A DNA stretch of 64,000 nucleotides from Desulforamulus reducens MI-1 (GCF_000016165.1 NC_009253.1:1894332-1958331), one strand, 5' to 3'. Shown: positions 16,929 to 26,238, counted from the stretch's first letter. Numbers and translations: made by a program. The notes: generated by a model not told the origin, from the sequence alone.

Positions 16929-17858
16929 ATGAACGAAATGAACATAGTCAGCGAATATGACATTGCTATTGTTGGTTGTGGGCCAGCTGGCCTATCTGCA
17001 GCAATAAACGCGGTTATCCGCAAAAAGAAAATTGGTGTCTTTGGTACGGAATTTTGTAGCCCTAAATTACACCATGCACCTCATGTGGATAATTACTTGG
17101 GATTTCAACATATAACGGGTGAGGACCTGCGCCTAAAATTTTTGAACCATGCAAAGGATATGGGAATTACTATTAACAAAAACAAAGTTACAGGTGTTTT
17201 CCCAGATAAGAAGGGTTTTACCTTACAATCCCGCGACAAATTCTATCTAGCGAAATCTGTGATCTTAGCTACAGGAGTGAGTACCTTAAAACCAATTGAA
17301 CAGGAAATTGAATATTTGGGAAGAGGGGTAAGTTATTGTGCTACCTGTGATGGACCTTTGTACAAAGGGAAAAAGGTCATTGTTTTGGCCTATAACCGCG
17401 AAGGGTTGGAAGAAGCCAATTTTTTAGCCGAGTTGGCCTCCGAGGTGATTCTGGTTTCCCTGGTTAAGGAAAAAGACTCCCAAGGGATTAGGCTTTCTGA
17501 CAACATTAGCAGGGTAAACGGTAAGCCACAGGCTATTATTGGGGAGATGTGGGCCTCCGGAGTTGCTCTTGAAAATGAAAAAATCTATGCAGATGGAATT
17601 TTTATCATTCGTGAATCTGTTTTGCCGGATCAATTAGTCCCGGGCCTTGAGGTTAGTCAGAAAGGGATTTTAGTTGAGCGTTCAGGGGCCACCAACATAC
17701 CAGGGATTTTTGCTGCAGGTGACTGCATAGGAGCGCCCTATCAATTAAGTAAAGCCACCGGGGAAGGACAAGTGGCAGCTTTATCTGCGGTGAAATATCT
17801 CGATGAATTTAATTATTCCAATAAAGAAGAAGCAGAAAAGGTTTCTGCAAGTGTGTAA
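16929..17858 (+). CDS. Thioredoxin reductase-like flavoprotein lacking NADPH motifs
   Basis: A 309-residue paralog of TrxB. The FAD motif GCGPAGL and the redox-active CATC in SYCATCDG are present, as is the C-terminal GIFAAGD. The region that should hold the NADPH glycine motif reads VIVLAYNREGLEE, with no GxGxxA, and the HRR arginines are absent (VSLVKEKDSQ). This resembles pyridine-nucleotide-independent thioredoxin reductases such as ferredoxin-linked FFTR of clostridia. So the electron donor may be ferredoxin or another carrier. It is 61 bases downstream of the Met-rich gene. Confidence 0.8.
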   Translation: MNEMNIVSEYDIAIVGCGPAGLSAAINAVIRKKKIGVFGTEFCSPKLHHAPHVDNYLGFQHITGEDLRLKFLNHAKDMGITINKNKVTGVFPDKKGFTLQSRDKFYLAKSVILATGVSTLKPIEQEIEYLGRGVSYCATCDGPLYKGKKVIVLAYNREGLEEANFLAELASEVILVSLVKEKDSQGIRLSDNISRVNGKPQAIIGEMWASGVALENEKIYADGIFIIRESVLPDQLVPGLEVSQKGILVERSGATNIPGIFAAGDCIGAPYQLSKATGEGQVAALSAVKYLDEFNYSNKEEAEKVSASV

Positions 17859-17886
17859 AAGAGAAGGCCTAATAGCCTTCTCTTTT
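17857..17886 (+). terminator. Intrinsic terminator
   Basis: AAAAGAGAAGGC pairs perfectly with GCCTTCTCTTTT over a 6-base loop. It overlaps the stop codon of the flavoprotein gene. Confidence 0.85.
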
Positions 17887-18022
17887 AGCATAGGTTCTCT
17901 AATCTGTTCAACTTAGCTGGTACTTACAAAAAGTGAATTTTATATACCAAGGAGTTTTTGAGAGAAGAAAAGCCAGTTTTTATTTTCTAGGGTATTTGCT
18001 TTAGGTTATAGGTTTTTGTACC

Positions 18023-19819
18023 TTAGTGAAAGCATTTTAATTTTTTAATAATCTTCATAATCATTTCAACTCGGTTAAATGGTGTAATAAAATAAAAACC
18101 ATCAACGCTTTCTTTAATTTTATTAGCAATTTCTACAGCTATTTCAATTCCAATAATTTCAGCTTCATCTTTTCCCATATTACTATTATATTTATTTATT
18201 ATTCTTTCCGGTATTTTAATACCCGCCACTTCATTATTCAAAAATAGAGCATTTTTATAGCTTACAAGAGGCATAATACCACCTAAGATTTTAATACCAT
18301 CATTTTTGTTTATTAGGCGTAATATATTTATTACATAATCCTCGAATATAGGTTGAGTTAGAAAAAAAGTTGCTCCACTATTGATCTTTTTTACCATTTT
18401 AGCCAGCTCAGCTTCTGGTTTCAATAGGTTTAAGTTTAATGCTCCTCCCACATTGATTGGATCTTCAGGAAAAAGTTCTTTGTTCATTGTAGAAATAAGT
18501 TGAATTAATTTCATGGAATTAAGGTTAAATACACCCTTAATATCATTCTTATCAGCTATAGCAACAGGATCGCCCGTTATAGCTAACACATTTCTGATGT
18601 TTTCGATGTAGCCAGCTAAAAGGGCGGATTTCAGGGCGTTTAAGTTTTTATCACGACAACAAAGATGAGGCAAAACCTCTATGCCAACTTCTCTTTTGAT
18701 TTTGGCGGCAATCATGATAGAGTCTGCCCTCGCTCTTGCCATGGGAGAATCGGCTATAGTGATTGCATCAACTCCATGGTCTTTGCAAATCCAGGCATTC
18801 TGCAAAATTAAATCTGTATCAGCATTAAATGGCGGATCTAATTCTACAGCTATAACAAATTTACCCTTTCTCATTTTTTCAAAAAAGCCATCAGTTTTTT
18901 CCCTGTCTATAATAACCTTTGGTTTTGCAGAAATTTGCTGCTTAGGAATGGGTGCATTTAAGTATGATTGAATCAGTTCAGACATTTTTTCTATATGAAT
19001 TGGAGTTGTGCCACAGCATCCTCCTAAAATCTTAACGCCTAGTCCACTGATATCCTTCATTTTTTCGGCAAAATAATTAGGGTTTTGAATATATACCATT
19101 CGTTCATGTACAATCTCTGGATATCCCGCATTGGGAGCTGCAGCTACCATATCATCTGCAAAGTTTAGTTTCTTCAAGGAATTAAATAAATGAGTAGGTC
19201 CAACACCACAATTGAATCCATAAGCATCAATACTTTTGCTCTTTTTCACTTCAGCTATGATATGCTTATTACTTAAGCCTTTTCTGGTAAAACCTTCTGG
19301 GGTTGTTGCAAATTGTGTGACAATAAATGCCGAACTATCTTTTACTTTGATATATTTTGTGATTTCTAAAAGATCACTAACATCACTAAAGGTTTCAAAC
19401 ATAAATATTTTGATATCTGAGTTTAGGAAAATATCCACTATAAATTTGTATTCGTCCAAACTGTTTTCTTGATCAGTTTCCATTTTGTCAAACATCTCAG
19501 GAATTGGTCCTATACTGGCAGCAATAAAAATGCTTTTACCTTGGGCAACTTTATTCGCTAGATCCAGGCCAGCTAGAACTATTTTTTTCACTTCTGATTT
19601 CGGAATTTTGAGGACCCTGCTATTAGCAGAAAAAGTATTTGTTTTTATCAATTTTGCCCCGGCATTTATATATTCAGTATGAATTCTTTCAATTATTTCA
19701 GGCTCGTTAATGTTTGCGAATTCGGGAAATACATTATATTTTCCGGTAATTTGGGCGTAATACGTTCCCATTGCACCATCTGTAATAAGAATATTGTTCT
19801 TCAAATACTCTCTTATCAT
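18023..19819 (-). CDS. Bifunctional homocysteine S-methyltransferase / methylenetetrahydrofolate reductase
   Basis: A 598-residue fusion like Bacillus YitJ. The N-terminal half is a homocysteine methyltransferase barrel (TDGAMGT start, zinc cysteines in FNCGVGP and GGCCGTTP). The C-terminal half from about residue 310 is a methylenetetrahydrofolate reductase barrel (VELDPP, DSPMARAR, ITGDP, FLTQPIF). It would make 5-methyl-THF and transfer methyl groups to homocysteine. It lies downstream of metE on the same strand, so both may follow the cobalamin riboswitch. The DNA is visibly AT-rich with many ATA and AAT codons compared with its neighbours. Confidence 0.88.
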   Translation of the reverse strand: MIREYLKNNILITDGAMGTYYAQITGKYNVFPEFANINEPEIIERIHTEYINAGAKLIKTNTFSANSRVLKIPKSEVKKIVLAGLDLANKVAQGKSIFIAASIGPIPEMFDKMETDQENSLDEYKFIVDIFLNSDIKIFMFETFSDVSDLLEITKYIKVKDSSAFIVTQFATTPEGFTRKGLSNKHIIAEVKKSKSIDAYGFNCGVGPTHLFNSLKKLNFADDMVAAAPNAGYPEIVHERMVYIQNPNYFAEKMKDISGLGVKILGGCCGTTPIHIEKMSELIQSYLNAPIPKQQISAKPKVIIDREKTDGFFEKMRKGKFVIAVELDPPFNADTDLILQNAWICKDHGVDAITIADSPMARARADSIMIAAKIKREVGIEVLPHLCCRDKNLNALKSALLAGYIENIRNVLAITGDPVAIADKNDIKGVFNLNSMKLIQLISTMNKELFPEDPINVGGALNLNLLKPEAELAKMVKKINSGATFFLTQPIFEDYVINILRLINKNDGIKILGGIMPLVSYKNALFLNNEVAGIKIPERIINKYNSNMGKDEAEIIGIEIAVEIANKIKESVDGFYFITPFNRVEMIMKIIKKLKCFH

Positions 19820-19878
19820 GTTAATCCACCTTTTAAAATCAAAATATGAGAAAGTTAAATTAGTCTGCTGTTAAAGAC

Positions 19879-19916
19879 AGATGCAAGGCAAGGCATCATT
19901 GCCTTGCCTTGCATCT
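19879..19916 (-). repeat. Perfect 17-bp hairpin between metE and the MTHFR fusion
   Basis: AGATGCAAGGCAAGGCA and its exact complement flank a 4-base loop. The hairpin overlaps the metE stop codon. There is no T-run after it on the reverse strand, so it looks more like an mRNA-stabilising or processing hairpin, or a leaky terminator, than a strong terminator. Confidence 0.7.
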
Positions 19917-22209
19917 AAACAAACATCACCCTTTGCAATCCTAGTCTAATGTGCTGTGCTGCCTTCACCATATTAGACAAACTCCATCTTATCTCATCCC
20001 ACTTGCGAGTTTTAAGGCCACAGTCAGGATTAATCCACAGTTTTGACGGTGGCAAAACTAACATTAAGTTTCTAATCTTCTCTTCCAGTTCTTCAACAGA
20101 TGGAACTCTAGGCGAGTGAATATCATAAATGCCAGGGCCAATCTCATTTTTATACCCTCGAGTTGCAAAAACAGTTAACAGTTTGTTGCCGCTTCTGGAC
20201 GTTTCAATGGTAATAACATCTGCGTCCATCTTTTCTATGGTATGAATAATATCATTAAAGTCACTGTAACACATATGAGTATGGATTTGTGTTTCTATGG
20301 CAGCAGAGCTAACGGCTAATTTGAAAGATTTAACAGCCCAATTTTCATAATATGCAACTTTTTCTTTTCGTAGAGGATATCCTTCTTTGAATGCGGCTTC
20401 ATCAACCTGAATAATTTTGATTCCTGCCTTCTGAAGGTCATTAATCTCATCTCTAATGGCCAACGCAATCTGTTCACAAACAGCAGAACGTTCCATATCA
20501 CTTCGACAATAGGACCAATTAAGAATGGTAACAGGTCCTGTTAACATTCCCTTTACAATTTTATTGGTTTTGCTTTTAGCATACAAAATGGTATCAATGG
20601 TCATTGGTTTTGGTCTACTGACATCACCAAAGATAACCGTTGGCTTTACGCATCTGCTGCCATAGCTTTGTACCCAGCCGTTTTGCGTAAAAACAAAACC
20701 TGAAAGCCGTTCGCCAAAATACTCTACCATATCATTTCTTTCTGGTTCGCCATGTACCAAAACATCCAGCCCAATATCTTCTTGAAATTGAATACATGAA
20801 TCAATGTAGTTCTTAATTCCTGTGTCATATTCTATTTGAGAAATAACATTATTTTTAAAATCCCGTCGTAGCTTTCTAATTTCTTCTGTTTGAGGAAAGC
20901 TACCAATGGTTGTTGTTGGAAGTAATGGTAGGTCTAACTTTTTTCTCTGTGCTTCATTTCTGTCATTAAAAGAGCCATCTCTTTCTCTCCTTTTAATGTT
21001 ACCTACCCGTTCTCGCACTATAGGGTCTATTACTTTCGAAGATTGTTGCTTTTCTCTAAAGATTCTTTGATTATTTTCAAGAATTGTCAGGATATCTTCT
21101 GAATTATTTTCAACAAAAAACAATTTTGCGAGATCCGATAGTTCGTCAAGTTTTTCTCGAGCAAAACTCATCCAGGATTTAATATCTTTGTCCAGATGAT
21201 TTTCATGCTTTAAAGAATAAGGGACATGTAGAAGAGAGCAGGTCGTGGAAAGGATGATATCCTCTTTTTTAACATTTTTTTCGATGTCTTTTAGTAAAGT
21301 CAATGTATTATGATAGTTATTCTTCCAAATATTTCTTCCATCGATAACACCTGCAATCAGTTTTTTTCCATTCAAGGAGTCCAGGACTTTAAGATTTTCC
21401 TGGCCATAAACAAAATCAAGGCCTATACCGTAAATTGGAATATCAGATAGTATTTTTACAGCCTCCACCGCATGATCAAAATAAGTCATTACGATCAGTC
21501 TAAGCCTGTTACTCACGTTGGATAATTCTTTATAGCATAAGTAAAACAGATTTAGTGTTCGTCTGTCGATATCCTTTACAACGATCGGTTCGTCAAATTG
21601 GATGTATACTTCATCATCAAGATCCGCAATTTTTTTGAGAAGAGAAACATAACAAGGCAAAATCTTTGGCAAAAGTTCCAAGGTATCTTGATTACCGTCA
21701 ACAGGCTTGGAAAGAGACAAAAATGTTATTGGCCCAATTAAGTTAATTTTTGTCCGAAGGCCATATTCTTTTGCTTCCCGATACTCATTAATTATTTTAT
21801 CTGCACATAATGAAAAGTTCATGGTATCGGAAAGTTCGGGGACAATATAGTGATAATTGGTATTAAACCACTTAGTCATTTCCATTGCAACAGTATTATT
21901 CGTTCCTCGAGCCATCGCGAAATAAAGCTCTTGCTTGTCATGGATATTACTAAATCTTTCAGGAACTGCATTTAACATTATTGCCGTATCAAGCATGTTA
22001 TCATATAAACTAAAATCATTACTACTAATAAAAGAGATACCTGCCTCTTTTTGGTACAACCAGTGTCTTCGCCGTAAGTTTTTTGCAATCTCGTCAATCT
22101 CACTAAAACTCGTTTTTTGATCCCAATAACGCTCGAGGACTTTTTTTAGTTCTCTTTGTTCTCCGATTCTCGGGAAACCCACCACATAAGTAGTTGCTCC
22201 TGTGTACAA
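19915..22209 (-). CDS. metE: Cobalamin-independent methionine synthase
   Basis: Transfers a methyl group from 5-methyltetrahydropteroyl-triglutamate to homocysteine without B12. The N-terminal GFPRIGEQRELKK motif and the C-terminal zinc and substrate motifs are present (TIGSFPQT, VHGEPERNDMV, HMCYSDF with His and Cys ligands, NPDCGLKTR). The TTG start at 22209 (764 residues, normal for MetE) follows GGAGGAG by 5 bases. A longer in-frame ATG at 22251 would fall inside the riboswitch. Repression of metE when B12 is available is the expected logic. Confidence 0.93.
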   Translation of the reverse strand: MYTGATTYVVGFPRIGEQRELKKVLERYWDQKTSFSEIDEIAKNLRRRHWLYQKEAGISFISSNDFSLYDNMLDTAIMLNAVPERFSNIHDKQELYFAMARGTNNTVAMEMTKWFNTNYHYIVPELSDTMNFSLCADKIINEYREAKEYGLRTKINLIGPITFLSLSKPVDGNQDTLELLPKILPCYVSLLKKIADLDDEVYIQFDEPIVVKDIDRRTLNLFYLCYKELSNVSNRLRLIVMTYFDHAVEAVKILSDIPIYGIGLDFVYGQENLKVLDSLNGKKLIAGVIDGRNIWKNNYHNTLTLLKDIEKNVKKEDIILSTTCSLLHVPYSLKHENHLDKDIKSWMSFAREKLDELSDLAKLFFVENNSEDILTILENNQRIFREKQQSSKVIDPIVRERVGNIKRRERDGSFNDRNEAQRKKLDLPLLPTTTIGSFPQTEEIRKLRRDFKNNVISQIEYDTGIKNYIDSCIQFQEDIGLDVLVHGEPERNDMVEYFGERLSGFVFTQNGWVQSYGSRCVKPTVIFGDVSRPKPMTIDTILYAKSKTNKIVKGMLTGPVTILNWSYCRSDMERSAVCEQIALAIRDEINDLQKAGIKIIQVDEAAFKEGYPLRKEKVAYYENWAVKSFKLAVSSAAIETQIHTHMCYSDFNDIIHTIEKMDADVITIETSRSGNKLLTVFATRGYKNEIGPGIYDIHSPRVPSVEELEEKIRNLMLVLPPSKLWINPDCGLKTRKWDEIRWSLSNMVKAAQHIRLGLQRVMFV

Positions 22210-22250
22210 TTTAACTCCTCCTTTTTTGTTAACGCGACAAAAAATTAGCA

Positions 22251-22348
22251 ATTACCATGGTATTCGGACTCCGGACTTGCCATTAAGGCCTTCCGTTACC
22301 GTAGCGCGACTGTGTCCGATTCTCACGGACTTCCCCATTAGCGGTAAT
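22251..22348 (-). promoter_or_regulatory. Cobalamin riboswitch upstream of metE
   Basis: Read on the reverse strand, a closing stem CAATTACC/GGTAATTG surrounds core segments of the cobalamin riboswitch: GGGGAAGTCCGTGAGAATCG, the ACAGTCGCGCTACGGTAA junction, and AGTCCGGAGTCCGAATACC. It is compact (about 100 nt). The 3' arm of the closing stem runs directly into CTAATTTTTT, which suggests termination linked to the closed, ligand-bound form. It lies just 3' of a SigA promoter and 42 bases from the metE start. Confidence 0.88.
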
Positions 22349-22357
22349 TGATTAACA

Positions 22358-22386
22358 ATTATAAAGTACCATATAATATTTGTCTA
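22358..22386 (-). promoter_or_regulatory. SigA-type promoter for the riboswitch-metE transcript
   Basis: On the reverse strand TAGACA and TATAAT are separated by 17 bases and lie just before the riboswitch. Confidence 0.7.
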
Positions 22387-22448
22387 TACATTCATATTCC
22401 TAAATATTTCATAATATTCAGTAGTATCAATAACCTCGAAGCTATTAA

Positions 22449-22485
22449 TAACGCCGTTATCCTAAACTACAGGAAAACGGCGTTA
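22449..22485. repeat. Inverted repeat in the metE upstream spacer
   Basis: TAACGCCGTT and AACGGCGTTA flank a 17-base loop that adds a short TCC/GGA pair. It may terminate reverse-strand transcription from the GNAT gene, but no clear T-run is present. Nothing else was seen between 22387 and 22585. Confidence 0.4.
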
Positions 22486-22585
22486 CTTTTCACAAATATT
22501 TTAACATATGAAAAATCTACGTTTTGGGGAGACAGCTTTTAGATTCTTAATGTGTTAAAGGAATAAACATAAAAATAAACTGTAG

Positions 22586-23041
22586 CTAATTGAACCTCTT
22601 TACCATGGGAAAATTCTCATCGTTAAAGGCATAGAAGGCGCTGGGCAAAAAACCCTGCCTGCTCCAAAAGCCAACGGAGTTATCTCCAGGGTTTAGTGAG
22701 TTAACCATAGCTTCTAATTCAATGGATAAACAACTTTGGAGTTTTAGGTAATTTTCTAATAAGAGGTATACCTTTGTACCTAAATGTTTGTTCCTCATTT
22801 GCTGAGGCAATTGAAAAAAATGAATTTTAGCCTGCCGAAAACCTTTATGGTCATTTTTAATTTCAAATATTAGATAAAACCTTTCCTCCTCAGATTTAAC
22901 ATTTTGTTCTTCATTAGAAGTTAAGTAAATGCAATTGGGAAACAGCACATGCTTAATGAAACAAAGGGGTTGCTCTACCAAGCCTTCTAAAGTAGCTTGA
23001 AAGGATTCCAAATCTTTGTCCAGAGTTGTCATTATATGCAT
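22586..23041 (-). CDS. GNAT-like acetyltransferase
   Basis: A 151-residue soluble protein. The C-terminal half has a GNAT-like core: IHFFQLPQQMRNKHLGTKVY corresponds to the acetyl-CoA-binding motif A (R-x-x-x-LG), and VGFWSRQGFLP to motif B. The first 60 residues are less typical. AAGGAG is 10 bases upstream of ATG 23041. The substrate is unknown. The fold call rests on these two motifs. Confidence 0.55.
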   Translation of the reverse strand: MHIMTTLDKDLESFQATLEGLVEQPLCFIKHVLFPNCIYLTSNEEQNVKSEEERFYLIFEIKNDHKGFRQAKIHFFQLPQQMRNKHLGTKVYLLLENYLKLQSCLSIELEAMVNSLNPGDNSVGFWSRQGFLPSAFYAFNDENFPMVKRFN

Positions 23042-23255
23042 GAACTATCTACTCCTTATTATTATCTAGCTATAATATACACCTTAGGTCTTGTTTATGG
23101 AATGTTGAATTTCTAGAAATAATAGTTATTTTTTTACGTGAATATTGTCAAAACACAGAGTGATTTGACATACGAATATAGGTATATTTGGAAGGAAAAG
23201 TAAATTATAATCAAGAACTTTATATCTAAAAATTGATATAAGGAGCGGTGCTAGG

Positions 23256-24344
23256 ATGTGGAAGCCAAAAGAGTTGATTGTTAATACCTTTAATAAGGTT
23301 AATTTTTATCAAATTCTGGCCTGTATATTTGAGGTAGCTGGCGCTGGTAAGCCTGCATTACGTTCCATAGAAAAAGCTTTGTTATACAGCCAAAACAAGG
23401 CAGGTCTGCATTTGCGTGCAAGTCGACTATATTTAAAGCTGGGGCAAATTGATCAAGCTGCACTGCATTGTAAAAAAGCAGCCTCTGGTCTCGGTCCTGG
23501 AAGTTTTATTTATTGGTTAGAAAGGGCAAATAAACAGGGTCTCAAAACAAACCGACGGGACTTACCAGAAAACTCTGAGTCCCCAGAGGAAGCTAACCTA
23601 TTTTTCGAAGCACCGATGGGTGATAAAATTTCTGAATTTAACAACAGTGGACTTTGTCTATTGGGAAATGGAAGATATCGGGAGGCCCTTACGTGCTTCC
23701 ATCAGGCCATAGCTTTAGGAGGAAATGACCAAGTTATTTTGCTTAACACGGGTCTTGCCTTAAGTAAATTAAATCGACATGCAGAAGCCCTAGACTATTA
23801 TACGGAGGTACAGGCTACGGGATACAGTAGCCCAGCTCTATTAAATAACAAAGGGTATAGCTTGTTTCATCTTGAACGTTATGAAGAATCTTTGGCTTGT
23901 TATGAAGTTGCTCGTCAATACCTACCAAATGATTTAACTTTGTTAAGTAATTTAGCATCCTGTTATAACTATTTAGGTAAAGTAGATGAGGCCATTGGTT
24001 GCTATCAAAGTGCCATTAAAGTGTATCCCCAGGACGCAACTTTATATAATAATTTGGGAATTTGTCTGGAAAATACTAATAGATTTTCCGATGCCTTGTT
24101 CAATTTTGAAAAGGCAATTGATTTATCCCCTAATAACTGTACTTTTCTCCTTAATTACGCATATTGTCTGGTTAATTTAGGCCGATATGAAGATGCTCAT
24201 AATATTGTATCTAGGATTTTAAAGGATGCACCAAACAACTATCCAGCCTGGAGTTTGCGTGGTGAACTATTAGCACAACAAGGAAATATGAAAGAAGCTA
24301 CTAAATGTTATGGAAAGGCATTAGGATTGGGATTAGCCGGCTGA
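23256..24344 (+). CDS. TPR-repeat protein
   Basis: A 362-residue soluble protein with about seven tetratricopeptide repeats. Clear examples are YREALTCFHQAIALG, YEESLACYEVARQYLPND, VDEAIGCYQSAIKVYPQD and FSDALFNFEKAIDLSPNN. It has no signal peptide or TM segment and no catalytic domain. TPR arrays mediate protein-protein contacts, and its partner is unknown. The start is at ATG 23256 after AGGAGCGG. It sits alone between the GNAT gene and the queuosine cluster. Confidence 0.8.
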   Translation: MWKPKELIVNTFNKVNFYQILACIFEVAGAGKPALRSIEKALLYSQNKAGLHLRASRLYLKLGQIDQAALHCKKAASGLGPGSFIYWLERANKQGLKTNRRDLPENSESPEEANLFFEAPMGDKISEFNNSGLCLLGNGRYREALTCFHQAIALGGNDQVILLNTGLALSKLNRHAEALDYYTEVQATGYSSPALLNNKGYSLFHLERYEESLACYEVARQYLPNDLTLLSNLASCYNYLGKVDEAIGCYQSAIKVYPQDATLYNNLGICLENTNRFSDALFNFEKAIDLSPNNCTFLLNYAYCLVNLGRYEDAHNIVSRILKDAPNNYPAWSLRGELLAQQGNMKEATKCYGKALGLGLAG

Positions 24345-24584
24345 TATATTCTTGTTATAGGTATAGCGAAAGAACCAAATTTTAAATTAGTATAAGGAAA
24401 TCAAATCAAGCTTTCGCCTGTTTGTGTTTACAGAGTATACAAACTTGCGGAAGTTTTGTATTTCTGTAAAATTTTTATTGATTTACAATTTTTTTGTTAT
24501 ATTTAGCAGGGAGAACGGGGGTTGAAGAGAAATATAGTAAAGTTTAGAGCCGGGAGAAATACTATTTTTAAGGGAGGAAGACAC

Positions 24585-24971
24585 ATGTTCGAACTAACAG
24601 TAAAAAACAAATTCTCCGCTGCCCATGTTCTTTGTGGTTATCCCGGTGATTGCGCCAGACTTCATGGACATACCTGGACCGTTGAAGTTAAAGTTTTTGG
24701 TAAAGAGTTAAATGAACTAGGTATGCTGATTGATTTTAAGGATATCAAAAAACAACTGGCCACTATCATCAATGAATTTGACCATTCATATATAAATGAT
24801 TTACCTGGCTTTGGAGAAGATGGAGTAAATCCTACAGCAGAGAATTTATCCTATTATATTTTTCAAACATTGGCTCAAAGAATATCAAGTATTCAAATGG
24901 GAGTGAAATTAAAGGAAGTTTCTGTTTGGGAGTCCCCTGATGCCTATGCCACTTATCGGGAGGATTTTTAA
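24585..24971 (+). CDS. queD: 6-carboxytetrahydropterin synthase
   Basis: Converts 7,8-dihydroneopterin triphosphate to 6-carboxytetrahydropterin, the second step to preQ0 and queuosine. Zinc ligands are in FSAAHVL and LHGHTW, the catalytic Cys is in GDCARLHG, and a DHSYIND segment and the ESPDAYATY end match the family. ATG 24585 (128 residues) follows GGGAGGAAGACAC. The leader (24345-24584) holds AT-rich hairpins but no preQ1 riboswitch that I could recognise. First gene of a five-gene pathway operon. Confidence 0.92.
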   Translation: MFELTVKNKFSAAHVLCGYPGDCARLHGHTWTVEVKVFGKELNELGMLIDFKDIKKQLATIINEFDHSYINDLPGFGEDGVNPTAENLSYYIFQTLAQRISSIQMGVKLKEVSVWESPDAYATYREDF

Positions 24972-24972
24972 A

Positions 24973-25659
24973 ATGAATAGTGTTGTATTATTATCGGGCG
25001 GCTTGGATTCAGCCGTAAACTTGGCCTTTGCCAGGACTGAGGGTAATGTTAAACTGGCTCTTACCATAAACTATCGACAAAGAGCTGCCCATAAAGAAAT
25101 TGCGGCTGCGGCGCAATTAGCCCGGTATTATGCCATACCCCATAGGGTTATAGAATTACCTTGGCTGGCGGAGATCACCAAAACTGCTCTGGTTCGTAGT
25201 GAAAGCCAATTACCTGAACCAAAAACCGAGGAATTGGACCAACTTGAGCTTGCTGGTAAAACTGCAGCAGAGGTTTGGGTGCCAAATCGTAATGGTTTAT
25301 TTGTTAATATAGCGGCGTGTTTTGCCGAAACCCTGCACTGTGAAATAGTAGTTGCGGGCTTTAATTGCGAGGAAGCAGCAACCTTTCCAGATAATACGCC
25401 TGAATTTGCCCTGGCTGCCAGTGCAGCAATGCAATATTCCACTGCCAATCAGGTTAAGGTTTTAAGTTATACCGGACGTCTCAATAAAAAAGATATCGTA
25501 GCCTTAGGGCAAAGACTGCAACTCCCCTGGGAGTTAATTTGGAGTTGTTACCGTGGGGAGGCTCTGATGTGTGGTAAATGTGAGAGTTGCCAGCGCATGA
25601 TTCGTGCCTTCCATTCTCTAGGGTTAAACCTCCCACAGAATTTTTTAATGACTGAATAA
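24973..25659 (+). CDS. queC: 7-cyano-7-deazaguanine synthase
   Basis: ATP-dependent conversion of 7-carboxy-7-deazaguanine to preQ0. The PP-loop LLSGGLDSAV is at the N-terminus and VPNRNGLFVN in the middle. The zinc cysteines sit in WSCYRGEALMCGKCESCQ. Its ATG is one base past the queD stop, so translation is coupled. Length is 228 residues, normal for QueC. Confidence 0.93.
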   Translation: MNSVVLLSGGLDSAVNLAFARTEGNVKLALTINYRQRAAHKEIAAAAQLARYYAIPHRVIELPWLAEITKTALVRSESQLPEPKTEELDQLELAGKTAAEVWVPNRNGLFVNIAACFAETLHCEIVVAGFNCEEAATFPDNTPEFALAASAAMQYSTANQVKVLSYTGRLNKKDIVALGQRLQLPWELIWSCYRGEALMCGKCESCQRMIRAFHSLGLNLPQNFLMTE

Positions 25660-25673
25660 TAGAGGTGAGTAGT

Positions 25674-26237
25674 TTGTTAGCCCATGTTTTGAAAGAACCC
25701 TTAACCTATAATGGTACCCAACTATCATCCTTATTTGCCTTTCGTAATTTTGGGGTACAAGGAGATAGCATTCTTTGCTTCCGGGGTGGCTGTCAGGTGG
25801 CTTTGACAGAAATGGTTGATCTGGCAGATGTTCGGGAAAACGCTCCTATTTTTAGTGAAGACATGTTACACTTTATTATCGAACATTTTGACCAGCACTT
25901 AGAAAGTACTGTTATTCGTCAGAGGCTTTTTATTGCTATTATTAAAGAGATTCTAGAAGATAAGACAGGAGTCCGGTTTTCTAGAAAGGGTGATGACCTC
26001 TATAGGGAAAACCTAAAACTATCTGTGTCCATTGCCACAGCTAGCCCAGTTTCTACTATGATTCATACGGGGTTAAACATTTCCTCCATAAATACCCCGG
26101 TACCCGCCATAGGTTTAGTGGATTTGGGGTTATCAGCAGAGAATTGCCTGTCCCTGGGTGCTTTGATAGCTCAAAAATATTCTGATGAAATCAAAAGCAT
26201 TAGAATGGCCCGTTGTAAAGTTAAGGGGGTAAACTAG
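25674..26237 (+). CDS. DUF366 family protein
   Basis: A 187-residue protein with the DUF366 features EPLTYNGTQLSSLFAFRNF, GVQGDSI and a C-terminal SLGALIAQKYSDEI. The function is not established, but the family is repeatedly found with deazapurine genes, and here it sits between queC and queE. It could act in this pathway or on its product. TTG 25674 is chosen because GAGGTGA lies 5 bases upstream; a GTG at 25665 overlaps that site. Confidence 0.8.
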   Translation: MLAHVLKEPLTYNGTQLSSLFAFRNFGVQGDSILCFRGGCQVALTEMVDLADVRENAPIFSEDMLHFIIEHFDQHLESTVIRQRLFIAIIKEILEDKTGVRFSRKGDDLYRENLKLSVSIATASPVSTMIHTGLNISSINTPVPAIGLVDLGLSAENCLSLGALIAQKYSDEIKSIRMARCKVKGVN

Positions 26238-26238
26238 T

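Noticed and set aside
24345-24584. preQ1 riboswitch in the queD leader
   Set aside because: Several AT-rich hairpins are present, but I could not find the conserved preQ1 aptamer segments.
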